DNA from: a virus | Reading direction: 5' to 3' (one strand) | IMG/VR virus record: IMGVR_UViG_3300030202_003194 | Location: 13,087 to 38,032 of that record | DNA: 24,946 bases | Part shown: positions 16,742-23,772 of the stretch, in pieces | Position numbering within the stretch: the stretch's first letter is position 1 | Layout: every line of letters begins with the position of its first letter | The notes under the pieces: model-generated | Told to the model about the DNA's origin: nothing | Database searches by the model: none | The model's input: the letters and a program-made list of their open reading frames with translations, nothing else | Made by a program: the position numbers and the translations under genes

Positions 16742-16864
16742 TTAATATTTATAATCATCTTCATCGTCAATATAAAAATCAAACATATCCCACTTCTCTA
16801 ACCACCATAGCCCTCCACAGAAGACTATTATAAATCCTAATAAAAAATACCCTAAACTAATCAC
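16742..16864 (-). CDS. 40-residue single-TM protein, GTG start
   Basis: A GTG start inside the last codons of the MscS-like gene (8-base overlap) opens a 40-residue ORF: a hydrophobic helix (ISLGYFLLGFIIVFCGGLWW) followed by an acidic, Tyr-rich tail (FDFYIDDEDDYKY). The topology is predicted N-out/C-in by the missing positive charge before the helix, though Lys at residue 24 is ambiguous. Its stop codon merges with the ribosome site of the next gene (TAAGGAG). Its size and single span fit accessory holin/antiholin or other membrane peptides in the lysis block. The start is uncertain because no strong ribosome site precedes the GTG. Confidence 0.55.
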   Translation of the reverse strand: MISLGYFLLGFIIVFCGGLWWLEKWDMFDFYIDDEDDYKY

Positions 16865-17216
16865 TACAATCATCCCATTTTTTTAAATCAAGCATAGGTA
16901 AAGGTTTCTCTATAAGATGGTCTTTTAGCTTATCATTCTGAATAGCTACTTTGTTGCCACCTTTTACAAAAGCCTTACCATCTGCACATCCTACTTCATA
17001 TATAAATAAAATTGTTTTCCATAAACCTACTCTAACTACTCTTGCAGGTCTACCATCAAATATAATAGTATCATCAGTATTTAAATCATCCCCTGCGAAG
17101 ACTTTTATAGCCTCTATAGCAGTTTCTAATGTATTTCTACCTAAGATAAAAACAAATGCAATAGCAGCCATCCAACCATACTCTCCTATAAGACTCTCTA
17201 TTGCATCTTTTTCCAT
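16857..17216 (-). CDS. Single-TM protein with MscS-like beta domain
   Basis: A 119-residue protein. Residues ~13-42 (YGWMAAIAFVFILGRNTLET, then AIEAIKVFAG) resemble the pore-lining TM3 helix of MscS-type channels. They lead directly into GDDLNTDDTIIFDGRPARVV and VGLWKTILFIYE, then a region ending GGNKVAIQNDKLKDHLIEKP. This follows the MscS beta domain order 'GD.i...g..g.V..i.l..T.l........iPN..l....i.n'. It would be a minimal TM3-plus-beta fragment without the first two helices. A GGAGAT site lies five bases before the ATG. It sits between the phosphoesterase and a 40-residue TM peptide, next to the lysozyme and holin candidate. Function as a pressure-gated or lysis-modulating pore is inference. 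Confidence 0.55.
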   Translation of the reverse strand: MEKDAIESLIGEYGWMAAIAFVFILGRNTLETAIEAIKVFAGDDLNTDDTIIFDGRPARVVRVGLWKTILFIYEVGCADGKAFVKGGNKVAIQNDKLKDHLIEKPLPMLDLKKWDDCSD

Positions 17217-17229
17217 TTATCTCCATACA

Positions 17230-18009
17230 TTATCCCTTTATAAGGTTGCCCCATAAAGTTGTTTTTCCATTAATAATCTCTACTACTTCAACATTAAAAT
17301 TCCCATTTGAAAAAAAATTAACCACAGCAAACCCATGATTCCAGTTAGTTAAACTACCTCTTAACCAATCTTCATCTGCTTCTATATCTTTCAAACATCC
17401 TAAACTCCAGGCACTTATTGTACCACCTCTGTGAGTCTTAGTATGTCTTTGTAAATCGTGAGTATGTCCATACATAATACTTTCGCCATATACATCTAAA
17501 TGTTTAAAAGAATGATATTTCGAAGTAAACTTTCCGTGAGTAAAGTTAAGTTTACCTATCTTTAAACCTTTTTGTTTATTATATGGATAATAAGCATACC
17601 CTCTTTTTTTTAAATTTAAAGCATTATAAGTCATATATTTATCTAAATAAGGATACCGAATAACAAATTTATCCAACCATACTTCGTGATTGCCTTGAAC
17701 AAAATGTCTTTCTTCGCAATTAACTTTGTCTAATACTTTGTCAATTTGATCCATCCCTTTATTGACTGCTTTTACATCTTTATCTAATAATGGTATTAAA
17801 TCTTCCATTGGCTTGGCAGACCTACCTTTCCAATAATGAGCACTAAAATATTCCCATTCTCCTGTATCGCCCAAATCTATGTATGCAGTAGGTTTTACAA
17901 TTTCAATAGCTTGACATACTACATTTAAAGCTTTTTGATCATGTATTGGAAAGTGTTTATCAGGAGTAACTATAGCTCTTTTGATAACACCCTTGTCCTT
18001 TAAAGCCAT
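17230..18009 (-). CDS. Calcineurin-like metallophosphoesterase
   Basis: A 259-residue protein with the full metallophosphoesterase motif series: D17-K-H19 (TPDKHFP), GD at 47-48 (IDLGDTGEWE), GNHE at 106-109, H158 (NFTHGK) and GHTH at 181-184. These residues bind two metal ions and activate water for phosphate-ester hydrolysis. The size fits small phage and bacterial phosphoesterases. The substrate cannot be read from the sequence; nucleic acid ends, cyclic nucleotides or cell-wall precursors are possibilities. GAGGAA precedes the ATG by about six bases. It is unusual in being inside the late operon between a holin candidate and an MscS-like protein. Confidence 0.88.
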   Translation of the reverse strand: MALKDKGVIKRAIVTPDKHFPIHDQKALNVVCQAIEIVKPTAYIDLGDTGEWEYFSAHYWKGRSAKPMEDLIPLLDKDVKAVNKGMDQIDKVLDKVNCEERHFVQGNHEVWLDKFVIRYPYLDKYMTYNALNLKKRGYAYYPYNKQKGLKIGKLNFTHGKFTSKYHSFKHLDVYGESIMYGHTHDLQRHTKTHRGGTISAWSLGCLKDIEADEDWLRGSLTNWNHGFAVVNFFSNGNFNVEVVEIINGKTTLWGNLIKG

Positions 18010-18050
18010 ATAAATTCCTCGTTTATTGTCTTATAATTTAGTATAGATTA

Positions 18051-18200
18051 CTAATTATTCCTAATTTGCCTATATAGTCTAATCCAAACACTTAGGAATA
18101 CTCCTAATAAAATACCTATTCTAAGCCAAACAGGTAACATATCAATAAAAGATATACTTACACCACCAATTCCTTGTATTACTGTTTTAGTTGTGTCCAT
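18051..18200 (-). CDS. Small holin candidate, 49 residues
   Basis: The ATG lies inside the last codons of the lysozyme gene (14-base overlap), with AGAGGT just upstream. The product begins MDTTKTVIQGIGGVSISFID and contains a transmembrane helix at ~residues 21-44 (MLPVWLRIGILLGVFLSVWI), ending with a positive tail (RLYRQIRNN). One hydrophobic span, a short polar N-terminus, a basic C-terminus and overlap with an endolysin gene are the usual marks of small holins. It should gather in the inner membrane and release the lysozyme. There is no sequence-level family recognition, so the call is from topology and position. Confidence 0.68.
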   Translation of the reverse strand: MDTTKTVIQGIGGVSISFIDMLPVWLRIGILLGVFLSVWIRLYRQIRNN

Positions 18201-18615
18201 TTATACCTCTTAATTTTTCGCTAAGTTCTTTAGCTCTGTTTGGTGTTTGTTTCGCCCATAAAGAGTCAAGCATTTCTATTGATGCTTCATCGTATTGCTC
18301 TGTTTCAAGCAAGTATATAGTTTTTTTAAATTTAGAAAATCCTCTTAGCCCTAATTGATAGCACATATTAATAACTATAGCTTTTGCTGTATTATCTATA
18401 TCTTTAAACCAAGGGAATGCTATGTGCACTCTTTCAAGTAACTTTTGTAATTTTTTCATTAATATTAAACTTGCTATGTCTTCATCTATAATTAAATCTT
18501 TTATTGCAAATCCATAGCCTATCGTATCGTAACCTTCAGTACATTTATAAACTTTTTGTTTAAATCCTTCGTGTTTTTTTATATCATTGATTATTTCTTC
18601 GAACTCTTTTGGCAT
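18187..18615 (-). CDS. GH24 lysozyme-type endolysin
   Basis: A 142-residue T4-lysozyme-like muramidase. Catalytic Glu16 is in KKHEGF, and the pattern YKCTEGYDTIGYG matches T4 'YKDTEGYYTIGIG'. Spacing is conserved: Glu16, then residue 25, then Thr31, matching T4 Glu11, Asp20 and Thr26. Residue 25 is Cys, not Asp, a known variant in phage lysozymes and still active in T4 when introduced by mutation. The C-terminal part has AKAIVINMCYQLGLRGFSKF, which matches the second lobe 'r.al.nm.fqlG..g...F'. No signal peptide or SAR helix is seen, so it needs a holin. AGGAG precedes the ATG, and the gene comes right after the capsid terminator. Confidence 0.9.
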   Translation of the reverse strand: MPKEFEEIINDIKKHEGFKQKVYKCTEGYDTIGYGFAIKDLIIDEDIASLILMKKLQKLLERVHIAFPWFKDIDNTAKAIVINMCYQLGLRGFSKFKKTIYLLETEQYDEASIEMLDSLWAKQTPNRAKELSEKLRGINGHN

Positions 18616-18630
18616 TTATATCTCCTAAAC

Positions 18631-18655
18631 AAATGGGGGCAAGAAGCCCCCATTT
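18631..18655 (-). terminator. Hairpin terminator after major capsid gene
   Basis: A perfect 10-bp inverted repeat (AAATGGGGGC / GCCCCCATTT) with a 5-base loop lies 23 bases after the capsid stop codon. On the minus strand the 3' arm ends in TTT followed by GTTT, a short U-rich tract. It probably ends part of the scaffold-capsid transcription, with read-through or attenuation supplying the downstream lysis and tail genes. The symmetric A/T flanks would let it work weakly in both directions. The lysozyme start is only 16 bases beyond it. Confidence 0.82.
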
Positions 18656-18677
18656 ATTATTATTGATTCAACATCGA

Positions 18678-19826
18678 TTAAGATGCAGGACTAACTAATG
18701 CAAACACTTTTTTGTTTCCAGCAGTTGTATTTCCTGTGATTAAACAACCATAAACACTATCAGCAACAAAACGAGTTGATAATGATGGTAAATCGTAATC
18801 ACTTTGCACTCTTGCTTTCATACCAGAAGCATAAGCCATGTGCATAGCATCTTTAGCTACTAAGTATCCCAAAAGTATTTCACTTTCATCAGTTACTCCA
18901 TTTGCACTAAAGTTGCCAACTGGTGTTGAGCTTTGAGCAGAACTTGTTGAACCTGCTCCGTAGTGCATAAAGTTGTTTGAAACAACAACTTCAACACCAC
19001 CTAATTTACCAGCAAAGCCACTAATTAAAGGCACTACAGAACCAAAAGAACTTCCTGTTCCATCATACCTTGCAAAATCAGCTAACTTAAACAAGCTACT
19101 ATAACACTTAGGTGTTAAAACCATTACATAGTCTTCAAGATTTGAATCATTTGTATGTATAGCCTCAACCATATTTGATACACCAGCAGATATAATATCA
19201 TAAGAATCGTGTGTAGTATTTAATTCTATAGTATTACCAGCTTGATTTCCATCGCCTGTACCATTTGTATGATTAAATGCAATAGATTCAAATAATTTTA
19301 AAGCAACATATTGATCTATCTTTTTAGCTAAAGCATAACCTAACTTTGATGTATAAAGATTCATAACATCATAGCTTGATTGCACTTTTGCAATATCAGT
19401 AATTGAAATAGCACTATGAATTGCTTGGTTAATATCTAATGTATAAGCATCTTCAGCATCAGTTGTTTTTGCAAATGCTAAGCCATTATCTATTAAAGTT
19501 TCAACAGCTACAGTTCCACCACCATAAGTATCAGAAGCAGTAAGCTCTGTATGTCTTGGTAAGTGAATTCTATCTCCACCACCTGCAACTAAACCTGACT
19601 GATCTACTGCTAATTTTGCAAATACAAGATTTTTTTCCATATAATCTTGTATAGAAGCACCCCATATTTCAGGAATGAATTCTTTTAATGATGCAGTAGC
19701 AGCATCAGAATCTTGCAAACCACCAGCAAGTGCTACATTATTTGTACCTGCAAGATTAAATGAAACATTAGCATTAACACCAAAGTTTCTATTAATCCAA
19801 GGATTTTGATTTTCGAAATTAAACAT
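18678..19826 (-). CDS. Major capsid protein (HK97-fold type)
   Basis: A 382-residue protein right after the scaffold gene. Features of marine HK97-fold capsids: EFIPEIWGASIQDYMEKNLV (residues ~49-68, the N-arm/E-loop approach), VAGGGDRIHLPRHTELTASD, and a long spine helix region (VMNLYTSKLGYALAKKIDQY). C-terminal A-domain strands are EVVVSNNFM and DAMHMAYASGMKARVQSDYD. A strong AAGGAGA site overlaps the scaffold stop, and a hairpin terminator follows, as expected for the most abundant late product. No protease gene adjoins it, so N-terminal processing is not predicted from this window. Confidence 0.92.
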   Translation of the reverse strand: MFNFENQNPWINRNFGVNANVSFNLAGTNNVALAGGLQDSDAATASLKEFIPEIWGASIQDYMEKNLVFAKLAVDQSGLVAGGGDRIHLPRHTELTASDTYGGGTVAVETLIDNGLAFAKTTDAEDAYTLDINQAIHSAISITDIAKVQSSYDVMNLYTSKLGYALAKKIDQYVALKLFESIAFNHTNGTGDGNQAGNTIELNTTHDSYDIISAGVSNMVEAIHTNDSNLEDYVMVLTPKCYSSLFKLADFARYDGTGSSFGSVVPLISGFAGKLGGVEVVVSNNFMHYGAGSTSSAQSSTPVGNFSANGVTDESEILLGYLVAKDAMHMAYASGMKARVQSDYDLPSLSTRFVADSVYGCLITGNTTAGNKKVFALVSPAS

Positions 19827-19839
19827 TTTTTATTTCTCC

Positions 19840-20352
19840 TTAGTTTCGCCTATTCGCCTGATCTGCATAGAAAGCTCTTCTCTCTTCTTCATTCATATCT
19901 GCCCATTTTTTATTAGGGATAGAAGCTTTACTTCTTCCTATAGCTTCAGGAGCATTAGGTTTTACATTTTGAATTTTATTAGTAACATACTCAAGAGTAT
20001 CTAAATCTAAATTAGATAATCTTTCTCTATCTTCTTCAGGATGATTGTCTAATAAGGAAGCTCTTCTTGTTCCTTCATATTCATTCCACTTGTTTGCAGT
20101 TTGAGTTAAATTGTCAATTTTCGAAGATGCCTGTTCATATAAGGTTTTAAAATCTTCTTTTTCTTTCAATTTATCTTCTTCTGCTTTAGCAAGACTCTTT
20201 TCTAACTGTGCTAAACGAGTTTCTGCATCCTGAGCTCTTTTTCTATACTTTTTGCTTTCTGCAATATACTCATCATTTGAGCTAACTTGAGGAGTTTCTT
20301 TGGCAGAACTTTCACTAACTGTTTCTGTTACTGCTTGTTTCTCTTCGGACAT
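19840..20352 (-). CDS. Capsid scaffolding protein
   Basis: The start at 20352 (MSEEKQAVTE) is chosen because GGAGG (20362-20358) lies five bases before it; in-frame ATGs 10 and 4 codons further upstream lack such a site, and that GGAGG lies between them. The 170-residue product is acidic and Ser/Thr-rich at the N-terminus. It has a coiled coil at about residues 30-80 (AQDAETRLAQLEKSLAKAEE), and a basic C-terminal tail with KKWADMNEEERRAFYADQAN ending RRN, the usual capsid-docking helix-turn-helix type of scaffolds. It is the first gene of the leftward run and immediately precedes the capsid gene. It should fill the procapsid and leave before DNA packaging. Confidence 0.87.
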   Translation of the reverse strand: MSEEKQAVTETVSESSAKETPQVSSNDEYIAESKKYRKRAQDAETRLAQLEKSLAKAEEDKLKEKEDFKTLYEQASSKIDNLTQTANKWNEYEGTRRASLLDNHPEEDRERLSNLDLDTLEYVTNKIQNVKPNAPEAIGRSKASIPNKKWADMNEEERRAFYADQANRRN

Positions 20353-20378
20353 ACTGTCCTCCATTTTAATTATTAACA

Positions 20379-20396
20379 ACATATTTTACATATTTT
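20379..20396. repeat. Tandem 9-base repeat in divergent promoter region
   Basis: Two contiguous copies of ACATATTTT (20379-20387 and 20388-20396) lie in the leader of the scaffold transcript, downstream of its TATAAT box. The second copy partly overlaps the -35 of the rightward promoter candidate. This could be an operator or simply low-complexity AT sequence. Confidence 0.35.
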
Positions 20397-20413
20397 TGCA
20401 AAATAATTATATA
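20385..20413 (+). promoter_or_regulatory. Candidate sigma70-type promoter for terL-portal
   Basis: TTTACA (20385-20390), a 17-base spacer and TATATA (20408-20413) give a -35/-10 pair with five and four of six consensus bases. The predicted start lies about 30 bases before the terL TTG codon. It is the only pair with ideal spacing that I find on this strand in the gap. Confidence 0.42.
20406..20411 (-). promoter_or_regulatory. Candidate -10 box for scaffold-capsid operon
   Basis: A perfect TATAAT reads on the minus strand, about 54 bases upstream of the scaffold ATG. No good -35 is found at 15-18 bases, so a phage-encoded activator or alternative factor may be needed. It overlaps the -10 of the opposite promoter, so the two directions would compete. 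Confidence 0.42.
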
Positions 20414-20448
20414 TAACTTAAATTAAATACAGGTAATAATGCAAATTT

Positions 20449-21762
20449 TTGAAAGAATCATTAAAACAATATAAAGAAAAGTGGTTTGATTTTATGGGGT
20501 ACACCCCTCATTTCGGTCAAACAAAATTGCATTTTCCAAGAAAGAAAAGTGCAAGGTTTTTTGTAATGGTGTGTGGAAGAAGGTTTGGCAAAACAACTGC
20601 ATCTGCTATGGAAGCTACTTATTATGCTTCCCAACCAAATAAAAGAATATGGCTTGTAGGATTATCTTACGATAAAGCCGATTTAATGTTTAGAGAAGTT
20701 TGGCAGAAGATGGTTGTTGGTCATCAAGGAGATATTGTTAGAGCCTCTGAAAAAGAAAGAATTATAAAATTTAAATGGGGAACTACAGTTGAAGCTAAAT
20801 CAGCAGATAATCCTGATTCTCTTGTTGGGGAAGGTTTAGATTTGCTTATAATTGATGAAGCAGCTAAAGTAAAAAGTAGAATATGGGATATGTATTTATC
20901 TCCTACATTATCTGACCGTAAAGGAAAGGCAATATTCATTACTACTCCTGAAGGTTTTAATTGGGTGTATGATTTGTATCTCCTCGGCAAAGAAGATGAA
21001 TTATGGGAATCCCATCAAGCACCATCTTGGGATAATCACTTTGCCTTTCCTAACGGCAAGTCAGACAATTTTTTGCTTGAAAGAAAAAGGAATATGGCTA
21101 AAGAGGTGTATGAACAAGAGTATGGAGCTAAGTTTACTTCGTTTGCAGGTCGTGTTTATCCTTTTGAGAGAGATTTAGATGTAGGTAAGTTTCCTTATAA
21201 TCCAAACTTTCCTACTTTTTGCAGTATTGACTTTGGTTATCGTATGCCTGCTGTAGGCTGGTTTCAATTGCACAGAGTCGGAGGAGTATGGCATATAAAT
21301 ATAATAGATGAAATAGTTCACAAAACCAATGTAAAGACAGATGTTTTAGCGAATATGATACTAAATAAAAAATATAATGTTTTAAAATATTATGGAGATC
21401 CGGCCGGTGCACAAGCACAAGGACAATCAGGTTTAGGCGATATAGAAATTTTTAGAAGAAAAGGAATAAAAATTAACACAAAAAGAGATAAAGTATCAAG
21501 AAATATAGCTTCAGGTATATCACATACAAGAGGCTTTATTGAAAATGCAGTAGGACAAAGATTTCTTCACATAAATGAGAATTGCACAGAGATAATGAAA
21601 GATTTAGAGAACTATCGTTATCCTGAGCCTAAAGAGGGTGCAGATTTAAAAGCTGAGCCTGTAAAGGATGGTTATCACGACCACGGATGTGATATGATAC
21701 GATATTTCTTTATAAATCAATTTCCAATTAAAAACAGAGAATTTAAAATGAGGGTAAGATGA
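20449..21762 (+). CDS. terL: Terminase large subunit
   Basis: A 437-residue DNA-packaging motor. ATPase part: Walker A GRRFGKTT at residues 43-50, Walker B LLIIDEA at 132-138, coupling motif ITTPEG at 164-169. Nuclease part (RNase H-like): D261 in CSIDFGY, D317 in YYGDPAG, and D415 in DHGCDMIRYF. All key acids are present. It cuts concatemeric DNA and drives it into the prohead through the portal. The start is a TTG without a well-spaced ribosome site, while an ATG ten bases upstream, with AGGT five bases before it, is out of frame by one base across a T5 run. The gene overlaps portal by four bases (ATGA). It is transcribed away from the scaffold/capsid genes. Confidence 0.95.
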   Translation: MKESLKQYKEKWFDFMGYTPHFGQTKLHFPRKKSARFFVMVCGRRFGKTTASAMEATYYASQPNKRIWLVGLSYDKADLMFREVWQKMVVGHQGDIVRASEKERIIKFKWGTTVEAKSADNPDSLVGEGLDLLIIDEAAKVKSRIWDMYLSPTLSDRKGKAIFITTPEGFNWVYDLYLLGKEDELWESHQAPSWDNHFAFPNGKSDNFLLERKRNMAKEVYEQEYGAKFTSFAGRVYPFERDLDVGKFPYNPNFPTFCSIDFGYRMPAVGWFQLHRVGGVWHINIIDEIVHKTNVKTDVLANMILNKKYNVLKYYGDPAGAQAQGQSGLGDIEIFRRKGIKINTKRDKVSRNIASGISHTRGFIENAVGQRFLHINENCTEIMKDLENYRYPEPKEGADLKAEPVKDGYHDHGCDMIRYFFINQFPIKNREFKMRVR

Positions 21763-23123
21763 TATATAATTCAAATATGTCCGCTGAGGACATTATAAAA
21801 AAATCAGTAGAAGAAGCAAAGCTTACAAACCAGCAAAGAAGGCGAGATTGGGTTAGAAAAATGCTTGATTACTACGGAGGCAACTCAACATCGCAATATA
21901 TACAGAATTATTTTAATGCTTCTGCTTTTCAAGAGATTCCTTGCTATAATGCCAATTTTACAAGACGATTTGTAAATAAAATGAGTCGTATATACACAGT
22001 TGGAGCAAATAGGAATGTAAATAACATTTATAATGAGCTTACAATCAAAAAAAATGCAAGAATGAAGCATATTGAAAGAATGACAAGGCTTATGGGTACA
22101 GTTGCAACTCAAATTATTTATAAAGAACATAATGGTATGGCTTATTTTGATTATAGACCTGTTTATTATTTTAATGTTAATCTTAAAGACCCTTATACTG
22201 CAAATGCTATCATCTATCCATTATTAATGCACCCTGAAGATATTTCCAATGTAGAGAAATGCGAATGGGCTTATTGGGATGAGTCTGTTTATATCCAATA
22301 TGATGAGGATGGAAATATAATGGATGAATTTGAACACGGTTATGGTGTTTTACCATTTTTATTTACACATAGAGAAGAACAAGTTGATGAATTTTTTGTA
22401 GATGGAGCAAATGATATTGTTGATTGCAATGAGCAAGTAAATATAGCTATGACAGAGATGCAACTTGGCTTAAGATTCCAAATGTTTGGACAACCTTATA
22501 TGACAGGGGTTGATTCTGATAAAAGAATAGAAAGAGCAGGTTCAGACCAAATAATAGACTTACCAGAAGGTGCTACATTTGATATTGTATCTCCAAGTGG
22601 AAATATTGAGTCTGTAATTGAAAATATTAAGTTTCAAGTAGATTTAGTAGCTCAAAATAATCATTTATTTGTACAATTCGCACAAGATGGTGGCGAAACA
22701 CCAAGTGGAATAGCTCTTAAAATAAAAGATTTAGAAAGATTTGAAGATTATCAAGATGATATTGAACTTTGGAGAATGTATGAGCACGAATTGTATTATA
22801 TAGAAAAAGAAATCGCTGCTTATAATAATATAAAGCTTCCTAATGAATTAAAATTAGACTTTAATGAACCAGAGTACCCAAAAACAGTACAAGATCAAAT
22901 TATGCTTGATGAGCATAGATTAGTTCATCATATGATAGATGAAGTTGGTTTATTAATGGAATACAATAAAGATTTAAACAAAAAAGAAGCAGAGGTTATA
23001 ATTGAGCAAAATAAACAAAAAAGAGAAAAACTCTCAATCTTTGATAAAGTTCGTAAGCAATCTGAAGAAGCTACAGGACTTCAAGGTGGACTTCAGCAAG
23101 GAGTCGATTCAGGAAGTGATTAA
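21759..23123 (+). CDS. Portal protein (SPP1 gp6-like)
   Basis: A 454-residue portal following terL with an ATGA overlap. Features of the SPP1/gp6-like family include an N-terminal helical part (WVRKMLDYYGGNSTSQYIQN), NANFTRRFVNKMSRIYTV (about residues 64-81), the middle segment HGYGVLPFLFTHRE, and GGETPSGIALKIKDLERF (around residue 310-330) in the wing/stem. The last ~40 residues are charged and Gln/Gly-rich, probably disordered. It forms the dodecameric ring at one capsid vertex, docks the terminase and later joins the neck. Alternative start Met7 (MSAEDIIKK) cannot be excluded. Confidence 0.92.
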   Translation: MIYNSNMSAEDIIKKSVEEAKLTNQQRRRDWVRKMLDYYGGNSTSQYIQNYFNASAFQEIPCYNANFTRRFVNKMSRIYTVGANRNVNNIYNELTIKKNARMKHIERMTRLMGTVATQIIYKEHNGMAYFDYRPVYYFNVNLKDPYTANAIIYPLLMHPEDISNVEKCEWAYWDESVYIQYDEDGNIMDEFEHGYGVLPFLFTHREEQVDEFFVDGANDIVDCNEQVNIAMTEMQLGLRFQMFGQPYMTGVDSDKRIERAGSDQIIDLPEGATFDIVSPSGNIESVIENIKFQVDLVAQNNHLFVQFAQDGGETPSGIALKIKDLERFEDYQDDIELWRMYEHELYYIEKEIAAYNNIKLPNELKLDFNEPEYPKTVQDQIMLDEHRLVHHMIDEVGLLMEYNKDLNKKEAEVIIEQNKQKREKLSIFDKVRKQSEEATGLQGGLQQGVDSGSD

Positions 23124-23241
23124 TAATCCAAGAGCTTGGGCAGAGAAGGTTGCAGAAAAACAGATAGTTATAAACATAGATAGATATAAAAAAGCAAAAG
23201 AATTAGGCGAAGAATTTGCAAAGGAGGTTACAGATGCTTGA
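23116..23241 (+). CDS. Small ORF after portal, start uncertain
   Basis: A reading frame +1 to portal contains NNPRAWAEKVAEKQIVINID and then RYKKAKELGEEFAKEVTDA. It ends at the TGA that overlaps the start of the next gene by eight bases. Without it the 110 bases after portal would be empty, and its helical, charged content looks coding. The start given is GTG at 23116; a better-spaced ribosome site (AGAGG) lies before a TTG at 23002 inside portal, which would give 79 residues. A +1 frameshift extension of portal is a third possibility. No family is firmly recognised, though 'NPraWAe' segments occur in small proteins near phage portals. Confidence 0.5.
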   Translation: MINNPRAWAEKVAEKQIVINIDRYKKAKELGEEFAKEVTDA

Positions 23242-23770
23242 TATTGAGTTAAAAAGAAATTTTGATTTTACTATTCTTAAAAAGAACACAAGTAAAATGT
23301 TTAAAGAGTTTGAAAAGACTAATATAGACGATGTTGTAGGGCAATTAAAAGAAAATATTAGAGAAGGTAAGCATTTCAAGACAGAATTATCCCCAATGAC
23401 TAAAAGTGTTAGAAGAATTAGAGGTATTGCATCTAATAAGCCTTTAATAGAGTCAGGAACAATGATTAGTTCTATTAAAGCAAAGAGTGGAACTAAAGGT
23501 GGTAAGTTTCAAGTAAAAACATATGGAGTTATGCAAAACGATGGCTATTTAGTCAATGATGGAAAGAAACATGGCTTTTATGCTCCAAATAAACGAGCTA
23601 AATCTAAAAGATTGTACAAACTAAGTCCAGGCACTAAAGTACCTGCAAGACCTTGGCTTATATACAACCCTAAGAAAAAACAATTTGATTTGTTTATGAG
23701 TAAGCTTATGAAGTATATTAGAACACCGATGATGTCGGTTAAAACAACAACATTTAAATTGGATATATAA
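23234..23770 (+). CDS. Mu gpG-like virion morphogenesis / tail completion protein
   Basis: The ATG at 23234 is chosen because a perfect AAGGAGG (23221-23227) lies six bases before it. The 178-residue product has KTELSPMTKSVRRIRGIASN followed by KPLIESGTMISSIKAK, matching the Phage_tail_S pattern 'L.p.T...R...G...kpLi.tG.m..Si', and a closing PARPWLIYNP segment typical of the same family. Mu gpG-type proteins act at the head-tail joining step. It lies between portal and the MuF-like gene, as in many Mu-like and marine phages, but here on the strand opposite to the tail genes. Confidence 0.82.
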   Translation: MLDIELKRNFDFTILKKNTSKMFKEFEKTNIDDVVGQLKENIREGKHFKTELSPMTKSVRRIRGIASNKPLIESGTMISSIKAKSGTKGGKFQVKTYGVMQNDGYLVNDGKKHGFYAPNKRAKSKRLYKLSPGTKVPARPWLIYNPKKKQFDLFMSKLMKYIRTPMMSVKTTTFKLDI

Positions 23771-23772
23771 CA

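Noticed and set aside
20353-20382. Longer scaffold start at 20382
   Set aside because: The strong GGAGG lies between the upstream ATGs and the ATG at 20352, so the shorter start is favoured.
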